Positions 43,713 to 52,968 are shown, counted from the stretch's first letter. The stretch is 64,000 bases of DNA from Paraburkholderia tropica (GCF_914484835.1 NZ_CAJZAR010000037.1:186001-250000), one strand, 5' to 3'. A program made the numbers and translations. The notes: generated from the letters alone by a model not told the origin.

Positions 43713-45104
43713 ATGACCCATCAGACTCATCGCACCGATCGCACCGGCCAGTTGAAACTCAACGCGATGCTCAACGGCGGCGGCAGCCATGTCGCCGGAT
43801 GGCGGCATCCCGATTCGCATCCGCACGGCACGCACGATTTCGCGCATTGGCGGCGGCTCGCGCAGACCGCCGAGCGCGGCAAGTTCGATGCGATCTTTAT
43901 CGCCGACGTGGTCGCCACGCAGGGCAGCCACATCGACTCGCTGCGGCGCAGTGCCCGCGCCGAGACCTTCGAGCCGCTCACGCTGCTGGCCGCGCTCGCG
44001 GCGGTGACGGAGCGCATCGGCCTGATCGCCACCGCGACGACGACGTATAACGCGCCCTACCATCTCGCGCGCAAGTTCGCCTCGCTCGACCATCTGAGCG
44101 GCGGACGCGCCGGCTGGAATCTCGTCACCTCGGTGGTGCCCGACGAAGCCGCCAACTTCGGCGACGCGCCGCATCTCGCGCACGCCGACCGCTACGCGCG
44201 CGCCGACGAATTCCAGCGCGTCGTCGCGGGTTTGTGGGACAGCTGGGAGGACGACGCCTTCATCGAAGACAAGGCCGCAGGCTTGCACTTCGACCACGAA
44301 AAGCTGCACGTGCTCAACCATCGCGGCCCGCACTTCTCCGTGCGCGGCCCGCTGAACGTGTCCCGGCCGCCGCAGGGGCATCCGGTGCTGGTGCAGGCCG
44401 GTTCGTCCGAAGCGGGACGCGAACTGGCCGCGCGCTGTGCGGAAGTCATCTTCACCTCGCAGCATCGTCTCGACGACGCCCGCGCGTTTTACGCCGATGT
44501 GAAAGACCGCATGCGGCGATGGGGACGCGATCCCGACCATCTGAAGATCCTGCCTGGCATCGTACCGATCGTCGGCGCGAGCGAAGCCGAGGCGCGCGAG
44601 AAACTGGACGCGCTGCAGGCGCTGATCGATCCCGTGCTCGGTTTGCGCCTGCTGGCCGATAACGCGGGCGACTTCGATCTGTCCGGTTATCCGCTCGACG
44701 GTCCGCTGCCCGACCTGCCGCCGAGCAATCGCAGCAAGAGCCGTCAGCAACTGATCGTCGACCTCGCGCGCCGCGAGAACCTGACGATCCGCCAGCTCTA
44801 CGAACGCTTCGCGAGCGCGGGCATCGTGACCGGCACGCCGAAGACGATCGCCGACCACTTCGAAGCGTGGTTCCGGGCATCCGGCGCGGACGGTTTCAAC
44901 GTCGCCTTCGCGTGGCAGCCGGGCGGCCTCGACGATTTCGTCGATCTCGTGATTCCGGAATTGCAGCGGCGTGGCCTGTTCCGCACCGAGTACGAAGGGC
45001 CGACGCTGCGCGATCAGCTTGGCCTGCCGCGTCCGCCGTTCGTCCGGCCCGCCACGAGCGTGCGTGGCGACCAGGCCCCGCCAGTCGACGGGAGGTCGGT
45101 ATGA
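43713..45104 (+). CDS. LLM flavin monooxygenase, NtaA/SnaA/DszA group
   Basis: A 463-residue luciferase-like monooxygenase of the NtaA/SnaA/DszA/SoxA group (FAHWRRLAQTAERGKFDAIF, LDHLSGGRAGWNLVTSVVPD, QAGSSEAGRELAARCAEVIF). Members use FMNH2 from a separate reductase to oxidise nitrilotriacetate, sulfones or similar. Twelve bases separate it from the receptor gene, and its stop overlaps the next ATG. No flavin reductase is encoded in the window. Confidence 0.92.
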   Translation: MTHQTHRTDRTGQLKLNAMLNGGGSHVAGWRHPDSHPHGTHDFAHWRRLAQTAERGKFDAIFIADVVATQGSHIDSLRRSARAETFEPLTLLAALAAVTERIGLIATATTTYNAPYHLARKFASLDHLSGGRAGWNLVTSVVPDEAANFGDAPHLAHADRYARADEFQRVVAGLWDSWEDDAFIEDKAAGLHFDHEKLHVLNHRGPHFSVRGPLNVSRPPQGHPVLVQAGSSEAGRELAARCAEVIFTSQHRLDDARAFYADVKDRMRRWGRDPDHLKILPGIVPIVGASEAEAREKLDALQALIDPVLGLRLLADNAGDFDLSGYPLDGPLPDLPPSNRSKSRQQLIVDLARRENLTIRQLYERFASAGIVTGTPKTIADHFEAWFRASGADGFNVAFAWQPGGLDDFVDLVIPELQRRGLFRTEYEGPTLRDQLGLPRPPFVRPATSVRGDQAPPVDGRSV

Positions 45105-46165
45105 CGCGCCGCCTGCGCCTGGGGCTCCTGACGCGCGTGTATGCGCCCGACGCGTCGCCGCGCGTCTTGCACGAGACGCTCGAACTGATCGAAGCGGCCG
45201 AAGCGCTGGGCTTCGACAGCGCCTGGGTCGCGCAGCATCATTTCGGCCGCGAGACGGGCCGCCTGCCCGCGCCGCTCGTGCTGCTCGCCGCCGCGGCGCG
45301 GCGCACGCGGCGCATCGCGCTCGGAACCGGCGTGATCGTGCTGCCGCTCGAGCATCCGTTGCGAGTCGCCGAAGATGCCGCCGTGCTCGATGCGCTATCT
45401 GGTGGACGCGTGCAACTCGGTCTCGGCGCCGGGTTCGAGCCCGACGTGTTCGGCGCATTCGGCCGCGACTTCGGCGCACGGGCTGCGCTTCAGGACGCGG
45501 CGCTCGGCACGTTGCAAAGTGCATTGGCCGGAACGCCCCTGGACCGTTCGCCGACGGCGGGCAGCGCGAGCGCGGCGCCGTCGCGAGACACCGAGCCCAC
45601 ACTTCAGCCACCCGCGCCAGGGCTCGCGCAACGGATCTGGCTCGCGACTGGCGACGTCGACGCCGCCGTGCGCCATCGCACCGGCCTGATCGTCGCGCGT
45701 TCGCGCAGCCACGAAGGCGGTGAAGCCTCGCTGATCGAGCGCTATCGCAGCGCGTGGCAGCACACGCATGCGCCGCGCGTAGCGCTCGTGCGCGCGGTGA
45801 TTCCGGGCAGCGATGCGCGCAGCGTCGAAGCCGCGCTTGCGCCGGACATCCTGCGCTACGCATCGCGCCTCGCTCAGGCCGGCAGCGGCGCGCCAACGGC
45901 GACGCCGGACGCAGGCGCGCTGCTCGACACATTCGGCGTGCTGCGCGGCGAGACGGAATCGATTGCCGCCTCGCTACGCGCCGACGCCGCCCTCCCCATC
46001 GCCGACGACCTGATCGTCCAGGTCCAGACGTTCAGCACCTCGCACGCCGATGCCATCCGGCGCATCGAAGCCGTCGCGCGCGAGATCGCTCCGGCGCTCG
46101 ATTGGCGCGCCGCGTCGGCATCCGAACAGGCGACTTCCGTCGCCGCTCATCTTTCCACGCCATGA
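45101..46165 (+). CDS. LLM-class flavin-dependent oxidoreductase (paralogue 1)
   Basis: 354 residues from ATG 45101, overlapping the previous stop as ATGA. The TIM-barrel signature is clear: GFDSAWVAQHHFGRETGRLP, RTRRIALGTGVIVLPLEHP, GGRVQLGLGAGFEPDVFGAF. It is a paralogue of the next gene, with the same QHHF and LPLE patterns. I count no Cys and only the start Met. Some 30 residues of low-complexity Ala/Ser/Pro interrupt the middle (about 145-170). Confidence 0.9.
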   Translation: MTRRLRLGLLTRVYAPDASPRVLHETLELIEAAEALGFDSAWVAQHHFGRETGRLPAPLVLLAAAARRTRRIALGTGVIVLPLEHPLRVAEDAAVLDALSGGRVQLGLGAGFEPDVFGAFGRDFGARAALQDAALGTLQSALAGTPLDRSPTAGSASAAPSRDTEPTLQPPAPGLAQRIWLATGDVDAAVRHRTGLIVARSRSHEGGEASLIERYRSAWQHTHAPRVALVRAVIPGSDARSVEAALAPDILRYASRLAQAGSGAPTATPDAGALLDTFGVLRGETESIAASLRADAALPIADDLIVQVQTFSTSHADAIRRIEAVAREIAPALDWRAASASEQATSVAAHLSTP

Positions 46166-47271
46166 CATCGACCACATCGACCGCATCGACCACATCGACC
46201 ACGCCGCATGCTGCGCGCCCTTTCAAACTCGGTTTCCTGACCCACGTGCACGGCACGGGCGACGCCGCGAATGTCTATGCGGAACTGGAGGCGCTGTTCG
46301 TCGCCGCCGAGGAACTGGGCTTCGATGGCGGTTTCGTCGCGCAACATCACTTTCGCGCGTCGCACGGCAGATTGCCGTCTCCGCTCGTCCTGCTCGCCTC
46401 GATTGCGCAACGCACGCGCCGCATCGAGCTGGGTACCGGCATCGTCACGTTGCCGCTGGAAGATCCGATCCGGCTCGCCGAGGACGCCGCCGTCCTCGAC
46501 ACGCTCGCAGGCAGGCGCGTGCAGCTCGGGCTCGGCAGCGGCGGCGCGAACGTGGATGCGTTTGCGGCTTTCGGCGTCGCGCCCGACACGCGTCAGCGCG
46601 ATTTCGCCAACGCGCTGACGCGGCTCGAACAGGCGGTCGAAGGACAGCCGCTCGCCCCAACCGCCGATGCCGCTGACGACGCGCCGCTGCGGCTCCAGCC
46701 CGCCGCACCCGAATTGCGCCAGCGCCTCTGGCACTCGCATTCGACCGTGGACGGGGCCCGGCTCGCGGCCCAGCACGGCAACGGTCTGCTGCTCGGCACC
46801 GCCGTCCACGATCCGCGCACCGTCCAGCTGCCGCTCGCGCGCGCGTATCTCGATGCCTGGCGCGAGCACGCGGCGGCGGGCTCCCACGCGTACGCCGGTG
46901 CGCGCGCGGGCGGCCCGCGTCTCGGCATTGTGCGCGCGGTGTTTCCCGCTGCGGATCGCCGCGCGGCCCTCGACGCGCTCGCGCCAGACGTCGTGCGCCA
47001 CGGCCCGTGGCTCGCCACGGTCGGCCATCCCGGTGTGAGCGACCCCGAACAGATCCTGCGACTCTTGAACGTCCACTACGGACCGCCCGACGACATCGTC
47101 GACAGCCTGCGCGCCGACCCCGCGCTGTTCCCATTCGCGAGCTACTTCCTGCCGGTCGTGCAGTCCGAAAGCTCGACGCTCGACGAGGCCATCGACCGCT
47201 TGCGCATCCTCGCCGAGATCATCGCCCCGGCACTCGGCTGGTCTCCCGCGAGCGCGAGCGCGAACGCATGA
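46162..47271 (+). CDS. LLM-class flavin-dependent oxidoreductase (paralogue 2)
   Basis: 369 residues from ATG 46162, again overlapping by four bases. A Thr/Ser-rich leader precedes FKLGFLTHVHGTGDAANVY; the core has GFDGGFVAQHHFRASHGRLP and RTRRIELGTGIVTLPLEDP. It has no Cys and only the start Met. Its similarity to the preceding gene indicates tandem duplication followed by divergence, perhaps to widen the substrate range. Confidence 0.9.
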   Translation: MTSTTSTASTTSTTPHAARPFKLGFLTHVHGTGDAANVYAELEALFVAAEELGFDGGFVAQHHFRASHGRLPSPLVLLASIAQRTRRIELGTGIVTLPLEDPIRLAEDAAVLDTLAGRRVQLGLGSGGANVDAFAAFGVAPDTRQRDFANALTRLEQAVEGQPLAPTADAADDAPLRLQPAAPELRQRLWHSHSTVDGARLAAQHGNGLLLGTAVHDPRTVQLPLARAYLDAWREHAAAGSHAYAGARAGGPRLGIVRAVFPAADRRAALDALAPDVVRHGPWLATVGHPGVSDPEQILRLLNVHYGPPDDIVDSLRADPALFPFASYFLPVVQSESSTLDEAIDRLRILAEIIAPALGWSPASASANA

Positions 47272-47972
47272 AGCCTCCCGCGCTGCTGCTGAACCTCGCC
47301 GTCGACCCCGGCACTTCGCGCGCGGACCCCGCCGCCGACTGGATCGCGCTCGCACGCGCGAGTCTGGCGGCGGGCTGCGACGGCCTGCTGCTGCAGTGCA
47401 GCCCCGGCGGCGAGGACCCGTGGACGCTGGCCGCCGTGCTGGTCGATGCGCTGCCCGCTGCGCGCGTCGTGGTCGCCCTGCCGGTCGGCGCGATGCTGCC
47501 CGTGGCGGCGGCTCATCTCGCGCAAAGTCTTCAGTCGATCAGCGGTGGCCGCGCGGCGCTCGCCTGCACAGCCGACTGGCCAGGCGGCGCAACGGATGTC
47601 GAGCGCGCCTCGATGAATCGCGACCAGCGGCTCGCGCAAGGCATCGAATTTCTGGCGATCCTCGATGCGCTGTGGACTGCCCGCTCGCCGCTCGATCATC
47701 ACGGTGCGTACTTCCGCGCGAGCGCCGCGCGTTTGCCGGACCTTTACGCGCAGCGTCCGCCGCTGTACTGGTATGGCGCCGAGCCGGATCTGCGCAAACT
47801 CGCGGCCAGCGGATGCGACGGCGTGCTGCGCGAAACGCACGCCACGCCACGCCTGCAGGCCGAGATCGGGCGCGCGTATCGCGATCTCGATCTCGCCGCG
47901 CCGCCGCCCGCGCAACGCTTGCGCCGCGTCGCGGCGTTCGGGCACGATGCCCCCTGCCGCCCCTGCCTGTAG
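47268..47972 (+). CDS. short LLM-like protein, probably non-canonical or degenerate
   Basis: 234 residues from ATG 47268, coupled by ATGA to the previous gene. It keeps a TIM-barrel-like pattern (LNLAVDPGTSRADP, AAHLAQSLQSISGGRAALAC, LDHHGAYFRASAARLPD) but lacks about a third of the normal LLM length. Unlike its neighbours it has eight or more sulfur residues by my count. It may be a partner subunit, a shortened monooxygenase, or a decaying copy. Confidence 0.7.
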   Translation: MKPPALLLNLAVDPGTSRADPAADWIALARASLAAGCDGLLLQCSPGGEDPWTLAAVLVDALPAARVVVALPVGAMLPVAAAHLAQSLQSISGGRAALACTADWPGGATDVERASMNRDQRLAQGIEFLAILDALWTARSPLDHHGAYFRASAARLPDLYAQRPPLYWYGAEPDLRKLAASGCDGVLRETHATPRLQAEIGRAYRDLDLAAPPPAQRLRRVAAFGHDAPCRPCL

Positions 47973-48014
47973 CCCGGCTCGACACTGAACTGGCCCATCC
48001 CGACGGAACGCCTC

Positions 48015-49130
48015 ATGAGCATCGAATTCGGCTGGTTCCTGCCCACCAATGGCGACGGACCGCATCTCGCGAACAGCGGCCTGCCGAGGCCGCCGAACTA
48101 CCTGCGCGATTTTCGTCCGGCAACGCCCGACTATTTGCGCCGTCTTGCCGCCGCCGCGGAAGCGGCCGGCTTCGACCATCTGCTCGCGCCGACGGCAGCG
48201 GGTTTCGAAGACCCATGGCTCGTCACCGCGATGCTCGCGCGAGCGACCCGCCGCATCGACTTCATCGTCACGTTCAGACCGGGCCTCGAACAACCGGAAT
48301 CGCTGGCGAAGCGCGCCGCAACGCTCCAGCGCATGAGCGGCGGCAGGCTGCGCCTGTTCGCCGCGAGCGGGTCGAGCGCTCACGATCAGCGCGCGCTCGG
48401 CGACTTTCTCGATCACGACGCGCGTTATCAGCGGACCTCGGAGTACCTGCGCGTGCTGCGCCGTCTCTGGCAAGGCGCGGGGCACACGGTCGCCGGGCAA
48501 CATTACGCGCTCAATGCCGCGCATCCCGGCGTGCCGCTCGAGCCTCCGCCGCGGTTATATCTCGGCGGTGCGTCGGCGTTCGCGGAGCGCGTCGCAGCGA
48601 GCCAGACCGACACCTATCTGCTCTGGGCCGAACCACCCGCGCTCGTGCACGAGCGCGTCAGGCGGCTGAAGGCACTCGCGGCGATGCATGGCCGCACGAT
48701 CCGCTTCGGGGTGCGCGTGCATGTCATCGCACGCGAGACGGGGCGCGCGGCGTGGTCGCGCGCCGACGAACTGCTGCGCGGCATTTCCGATCGCAACTTC
48801 GTCGATGCCCAACGCGAGCTCGATCAATACGAGTCGGTGGGCCAGCAGCGCCAGACTGCGTTGAGCCGCGGCGCGATGCGCTCGCTACGCGAACTCGAAG
48901 TCGCGCCGAATCTGTGGGCCGGTGTGGGCTTGACGCGCGGCGGCGCCGGAACGGCGCTCGTGGGCAGTTACGACGAGGTCGCGCGGCGCATCAGCGAATA
49001 CCACGCGCTGGGCATCGACGAATTTCTGCTGTCGTCGTATCCGAATCTGGAAGAAGCGACGCGCGTCGGCGAGCATCTGCTGCCGCGCGTGCGCCTGCTG
49101 GAGCGCGAGCCCGCGCGACGGCAGACTTGA
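48015..49130 (+). CDS. LLM flavin monooxygenase, SsuD (alkanesulfonate monooxygenase) type
   Basis: A 371-residue SsuD-like enzyme: EFGWFLPTNGDG at the N-terminus, LLAPTAAGFEDPWLVTAMLA, RIDFIVTFRPGL, YQRTSEYLRVLRRLWQG, and a YLGGASAFAERVAASQTDTY phosphate/flavin-site region. SsuD cleaves sulfonates to sulfite and aldehyde with FMNH2. This supports the view that the operon frees sulfite from organosulfur compounds. It has five Met and no Cys. It is the last gene of the rightward operon, 16 bases from the convergent activator gene. Confidence 0.9.
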   Translation: MSIEFGWFLPTNGDGPHLANSGLPRPPNYLRDFRPATPDYLRRLAAAAEAAGFDHLLAPTAAGFEDPWLVTAMLARATRRIDFIVTFRPGLEQPESLAKRAATLQRMSGGRLRLFAASGSSAHDQRALGDFLDHDARYQRTSEYLRVLRRLWQGAGHTVAGQHYALNAAHPGVPLEPPPRLYLGGASAFAERVAASQTDTYLLWAEPPALVHERVRRLKALAAMHGRTIRFGVRVHVIARETGRAAWSRADELLRGISDRNFVDAQRELDQYESVGQQRQTALSRGAMRSLRELEVAPNLWAGVGLTRGGAGTALVGSYDEVARRISEYHALGIDEFLLSSYPNLEEATRVGEHLLPRVRLLEREPARRQT

Positions 49131-49146
49131 CTTGCATGAAAGCGCT

Positions 49147-50244
49147 CTAGACCGGCGGCTCCTCGTACAGCGCCTCGGGACGCGGGTCGTTCAGGAGCCC
49201 GTAACGCGCGAGCAGCGTGCGCATGGTATTGCGCGTCACGCCCAGCAGCGCGGCTGCGCGCACCTGACTGAACCGGCAATGTTCGAAGGCCTCTTTGACG
49301 ATCAGCTCCTCCACATCGCGCAGCAGGCTCTCGCCGGGCGAGCGAAACAGACGGCGGACGCCCGCGCGGATATCGTCCTGCGGCAGCGTCGGCGCAGGCT
49401 GGTCCGGCGCCGCATTCGCTGCGAGCGCTTCGGAAAATTTCAGGTGCTCGGCGCGGATCAGATTGCCGCTCGACACCAGCAGCGCGAGGTGAATGACGTT
49501 TTCGAGTTCGCGGATATTGCCGGGCCACGGATAGGCCAGCAAAGCCTGCACCGCGTCCTCGGAGAACATCGGCTGCGCGCGTTTGAGTTGCGCGCAGTAG
49601 CGCGAGCGGAAATGCTCGGCGAGCAGCACGATGTCCTGCGGTCTTTCGCGCAGCGGCGGCAGGCGCACACTCGCCAGATTGATCCGGTAGAGCAGATCCA
49701 TGCGGAAATTGCCGGCGATCACGGCACGCTCCAGATCGACATTGGTCGCGGCCACAACCCGCACGTCGACGCGCCGCGCGCGCGTCGCGCCCACGCGCGT
49801 CACCTCGCCCTCCTGCAATACGCGCAGCAGTTTCGACTGGAGTGGCGCCGCGAGATCGCCGATTTCGTCGAGAAAGACCGTGCCTTCGTGTGCGTCCTCG
49901 AAATAACCGGCGCGGCGGCCTTGCGCGCCCGTGAACGCGCCCGCCTCGTGACCGAAGAGTTCCGCTTCGGCCAGTTGCGGATTGATGGCGCCGCAATTCA
50001 CCGCGATGAACGCCCCCTTGCGGCGGCTGACATGATGGATGTGACGCGCGACCAGTTCCTTGCCGGTGCCGGTCTCGCCGAGTATCAGCGCGGGCGCCGC
50101 GCTGGGTCCGATCTGCTCGATGAAGCGCAGGACGGCGGCGGACGCCGGATCGGCGAAAACGAGGGCTTTGGCTCGAATCGAAAGAGGCTGCTGGTCGCTT
50201 TCCGGCAAGGCGATCAGATTGGGACGGTGGGCGTGGTTATCCAT
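49147..50244 (-). CDS. sigma-54-dependent activator, SfnR type (no sensory domain)
   Basis: I start at ATG 50244 (MDNHAHRPNLIA), 365 residues. A complete AAA+ domain is present: Walker A GETGTGKE, the sigma-54-contacting GAFTGA loop, Walker B GTVFLDEIGDL and an arginine-finger region. A C-terminal Fis-type helix-turn-helix follows (QVRAAALLGVTRNTMRTLLA). There is only a short N-terminal part and no receiver or GAF domain, as in SfnR. It is the obvious activator of the two sigma-54 promoters at 41009 and 41238. Confidence 0.92.
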   Translation of the reverse strand: MDNHAHRPNLIALPESDQQPLSIRAKALVFADPASAAVLRFIEQIGPSAAPALILGETGTGKELVARHIHHVSRRKGAFIAVNCGAINPQLAEAELFGHEAGAFTGAQGRRAGYFEDAHEGTVFLDEIGDLAAPLQSKLLRVLQEGEVTRVGATRARRVDVRVVAATNVDLERAVIAGNFRMDLLYRINLASVRLPPLRERPQDIVLLAEHFRSRYCAQLKRAQPMFSEDAVQALLAYPWPGNIRELENVIHLALLVSSGNLIRAEHLKFSEALAANAAPDQPAPTLPQDDIRAGVRRLFRSPGESLLRDVEELIVKEAFEHCRFSQVRAAALLGVTRNTMRTLLARYGLLNDPRPEALYEEPPV

Positions 50245-50457
50245 GATCCGACAGTTAGCGGACCGATGATCAAATTGCACCCGCGTCCGGAGCTTTGATA
50301 TTAATCAAAATATGCGGACGGCTTAAATGCGAATTGATGCATTACTTGTCGTTACGAACCCGATAACGAAATGAGCGAAATTGGGCTGGGTGGTACGCGC
50401 CTCCGAAGCAAGCCGCGTTTTCGCAGGTCGATCCGGGCCTGTCCAGGTTGATCACCG

Positions 50458-51198
50458 CTATCCAAGCAGCCGCGCTTCCAGCGCGCTGCGCGTCACCAGA
50501 TCGAATCGCTCCGGGCGGATATGAAAGACCGTGGATTCGCACGCGCGGCCATCGGCGAGCCGCGACGTCCGCCGCAAGACCAGCAGGGGCGCCTGCGCGG
50601 GCACGTCCAGATACGCCGCCATATCGCGTGACGCCGCCACCGCCGTAATCGACATATCCGCATCGACGATGTGCCAGCCATCGATCTTCTCCAGCATGTC
50701 GTATGACGGCAGCGTTTGCGCCTCTTCACGCGAAATCACGCTGGCCTCCGGCAACATGCAGGTTTGCGCGAGCGCGACCGGCACATCGTCGACGCAATGC
50801 AGTCGTTCGAGATAGACACAGTCCGCCACATCGGCAGGGAAAATCTCGCGCAACCCCGGAGGCACTTCGCACGTTTGCATGCGCAGCAACTGCATGCTCG
50901 CGCGCGCGCCCTGCGCGGCCAGCGAGTCATAAAAACCGCGCAGTACGTCCAGCCGGTGCTGCAGGCGCGCGGGCTTCACGAACGTGCCCTTGCCCTGCTT
51001 GCGCTCCACCACGTGCGCGTCCACCAGCCGCCCGAGCGCGAGGCGCACCGTCACGCGGCTCACCTCGAAGCGCGCGCTGAGTTCCGCTTCCGACGGCAGC
51101 CTGCCGCTCGGCGCGTAACAGCCCTGCTCGATTTCCTGCTGCAACGTCGTCGCGATCTGCTCGTAGAGCGACGTCACATCCTCTCGCACCAACGTCAT
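50458..51198 (-). CDS. GntR-family regulator, HutC/UTRA subfamily
   Basis: I choose ATG 51198 after GAGGGAC (246 aa). The winged helix SLYEQIATTLQQEIEQGCY and LPSEAELSARFEVSRVTVRL is followed by a UTRA effector domain (VYLERLHCVDDVPVALAQTC, PLLVLRRTSRLADGRACES). It is divergent from the anion-carrier gene, with a palindrome at 51280-51295 in the gap, and is probably its local repressor. Confidence 0.92.
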   Translation of the reverse strand: MTLVREDVTSLYEQIATTLQQEIEQGCYAPSGRLPSEAELSARFEVSRVTVRLALGRLVDAHVVERKQGKGTFVKPARLQHRLDVLRGFYDSLAAQGARASMQLLRMQTCEVPPGLREIFPADVADCVYLERLHCVDDVPVALAQTCMLPEASVISREEAQTLPSYDMLEKIDGWHIVDADMSITAVAASRDMAAYLDVPAQAPLLVLRRTSRLADGRACESTVFHIRPERFDLVTRSALEARLLG

Positions 51199-51279
51199 TG
51201 ATGTCCCTCGTTGCGCGCGCCTCGCGCCTTCTGCGCGATTCGCCATATCGATATGAAAAGCAATTGGATGGCTCAACTT

Positions 51280-51295
51280 GTATTAATACGTATTA
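51280..51295. promoter_or_regulatory. candidate GntR operator
   Basis: Two overlapping perfect palindromes, GTATTAATAC (51280-51289) and TAATACGTATTA (51284-51295), stand out in the 179-base gap between the gntR-type gene and the carrier gene. HutC-type GntR proteins commonly bind GT...AC dyads of this size. Confidence 0.55.
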
Positions 51296-51377
51296 TGCCA
51301 TCCTGATCCACAGCGAGCCGCCTCATTGGTCTCACCGGGCACCCTGGCTCGCTTCACGAACGCACGGAAGCATAACA

Positions 51378-52922
51378 GTGACAGACAAGACTCTCGACGC
51401 CCCGCCGATCGAGCACGCGCCCCACGTCCATCGTCCGCACGCGATCGCCCACGGCCACGCAGGACCTCGCAGTCGTGCCGCATTGCTGCGCGCGCGCCTC
51501 GGCTTCGTCGCCGCGTGGCTCGCGTTCTTCGCCGTCGCATGGCTGCTGCCGACGCCCGCCGGTCTCGACGCCGCCGGCAAGGCCACGCTCGCCGTGGTGG
51601 CCTGGGTGGCGATTGTCTGGGTGACCGAGGCGATTCCCGTGGGCGTGAGCGGCATCCTGCTGCCGATGCTGCTGGTACTCTCGCACGCGAGCCCGAGTTT
51701 CCCGAAAGCGGCGAGCGGTTTCGCCGCGCCGGTGGTGTTCCTGTGCCTTGCCGCGTTTCTGTTTTCCGCGATCATGCAGGCGAGCGGGCTCGACCGGCGC
51801 ATCGCGCTGGCACTGCTCGACCGTCTCAAGGTGCGCACGGCCAACGGCGTGATCTGGGCGATGTTCGCCGTGAACTTCGTGATGTCGATGGTCGTGCCCG
51901 CCGCGAATGCGCGCTCGGCCGCGCTGCTGCCGGTGACCAACGGCATCGTCAAGCTGTTCGGCGACTCCGCGCGTGAACGCGCCGCGAAGAAAGCCATCGT
52001 GATCCAGTCGCTGGTGTATGGCGCAATGATCAGCGGCATGTGCATTCTCACCGCGCATTTGCCGAACATGGTGGTGTCCGGCCTGCTCGAAAAGCAATTG
52101 GGCATCCGCATTTCGTACTTCACGTGGTTCAAGCTGCAATGGCCGTATCTCGGCATGTTCGCGATCACGCAATGCTGGGTGCAATACTATTTCCGCTCGC
52201 GCGCCGTGCAGATTCCGGGCGGCCGCGCCGCCATCACGTCGATGCGCGAAGCGCTGCCGCGCGCGTCGGGCAACGACTGGACCGTGCTCGCGCTATTCGC
52301 TTGCGTGGCGATTCTGTGGGCGACGGAGCCGCTGCATCATCTCTCGTCGGAGATCGTCGCGCTGATCGCGCTCGCGATCCTGTTCGCGCCGGGCGTGCTG
52401 CGCTTCGGCTGGGCCGAGGTCGAGCAGCGCACGATCTGGGGCACGCTGTTTCTGCTCGCGGGTGCGCTCTCGCTGTCTTCGGCGATCAGCGCATCCGGCC
52501 TCGCGCAGTGGGCCGCCGATCACATCTATCTCGTCGCGCACGGGCATGGCTGGTGGCTCGCCATCGGCATCGTGATGCTGGGCACTCACGTCATCCGCAT
52601 CGGCATGCTCTCGAACGTCGCGGCGGTGACGATGATCGCGCCCATCGCGCTTGCGCTCGCGCCGCGTCTCGGTCTGCATCCGGTGGCCTTCACGATGCTG
52701 ATCAGCGACACCGACAGCTTCGCCTATCTGCTGCCCACGCAGATCACCGCCGGCGTCATCGCCTATAGCAGCGGCGCGTTCACGACCGCCGACTACGCCA
52801 AGGTGGGCGTGGTCTCGGTGCTGATCGCGATCCTCTACGGCCTGTGCGTGATCGCACCGTGGTACGCATTCATGGGCGTGCCCGTGTGGGATGCGTCCGC
52901 GGCGTGGCCGTTCGCGCATTGA
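51378..52922 (+). CDS. DASS/SLC13-family anion symporter
   Basis: I choose GTG 51378 (VTDKTLDAPP), with GGAAG upstream, giving 514 residues. Earlier in-frame starts would add an implausible polar leader. About 12 membrane segments are present. The family's signature regions are seen in VVPAANARSAALLPVTNGIV and GMLSNVAAVTMIAPIALALA. These carriers import di- or tricarboxylates, sulfate or related anions. It is followed 46 bases later by a metallohydrolase gene and is probably cotranscribed with it, so the carrier may import that enzyme's substrate. Confidence 0.88.
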   Translation: MTDKTLDAPPIEHAPHVHRPHAIAHGHAGPRSRAALLRARLGFVAAWLAFFAVAWLLPTPAGLDAAGKATLAVVAWVAIVWVTEAIPVGVSGILLPMLLVLSHASPSFPKAASGFAAPVVFLCLAAFLFSAIMQASGLDRRIALALLDRLKVRTANGVIWAMFAVNFVMSMVVPAANARSAALLPVTNGIVKLFGDSARERAAKKAIVIQSLVYGAMISGMCILTAHLPNMVVSGLLEKQLGIRISYFTWFKLQWPYLGMFAITQCWVQYYFRSRAVQIPGGRAAITSMREALPRASGNDWTVLALFACVAILWATEPLHHLSSEIVALIALAILFAPGVLRFGWAEVEQRTIWGTLFLLAGALSLSSAISASGLAQWAADHIYLVAHGHGWWLAIGIVMLGTHVIRIGMLSNVAAVTMIAPIALALAPRLGLHPVAFTMLISDTDSFAYLLPTQITAGVIAYSSGAFTTADYAKVGVVSVLIAILYGLCVIAPWYAFMGVPVWDASAAWPFAH

Positions 52923-52968
52923 CTTGCCCTACACCTCATCCTCTTTCCCCTGCTTGACACGATCTACC

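Noticed and set aside
41310..45932. A 1540-codon minus-strand open frame across the TonB and LLM genes
   Set aside because: Very Arg-rich, no domains, and fully antisense to four well-recognised genes; a GC-bias artefact.
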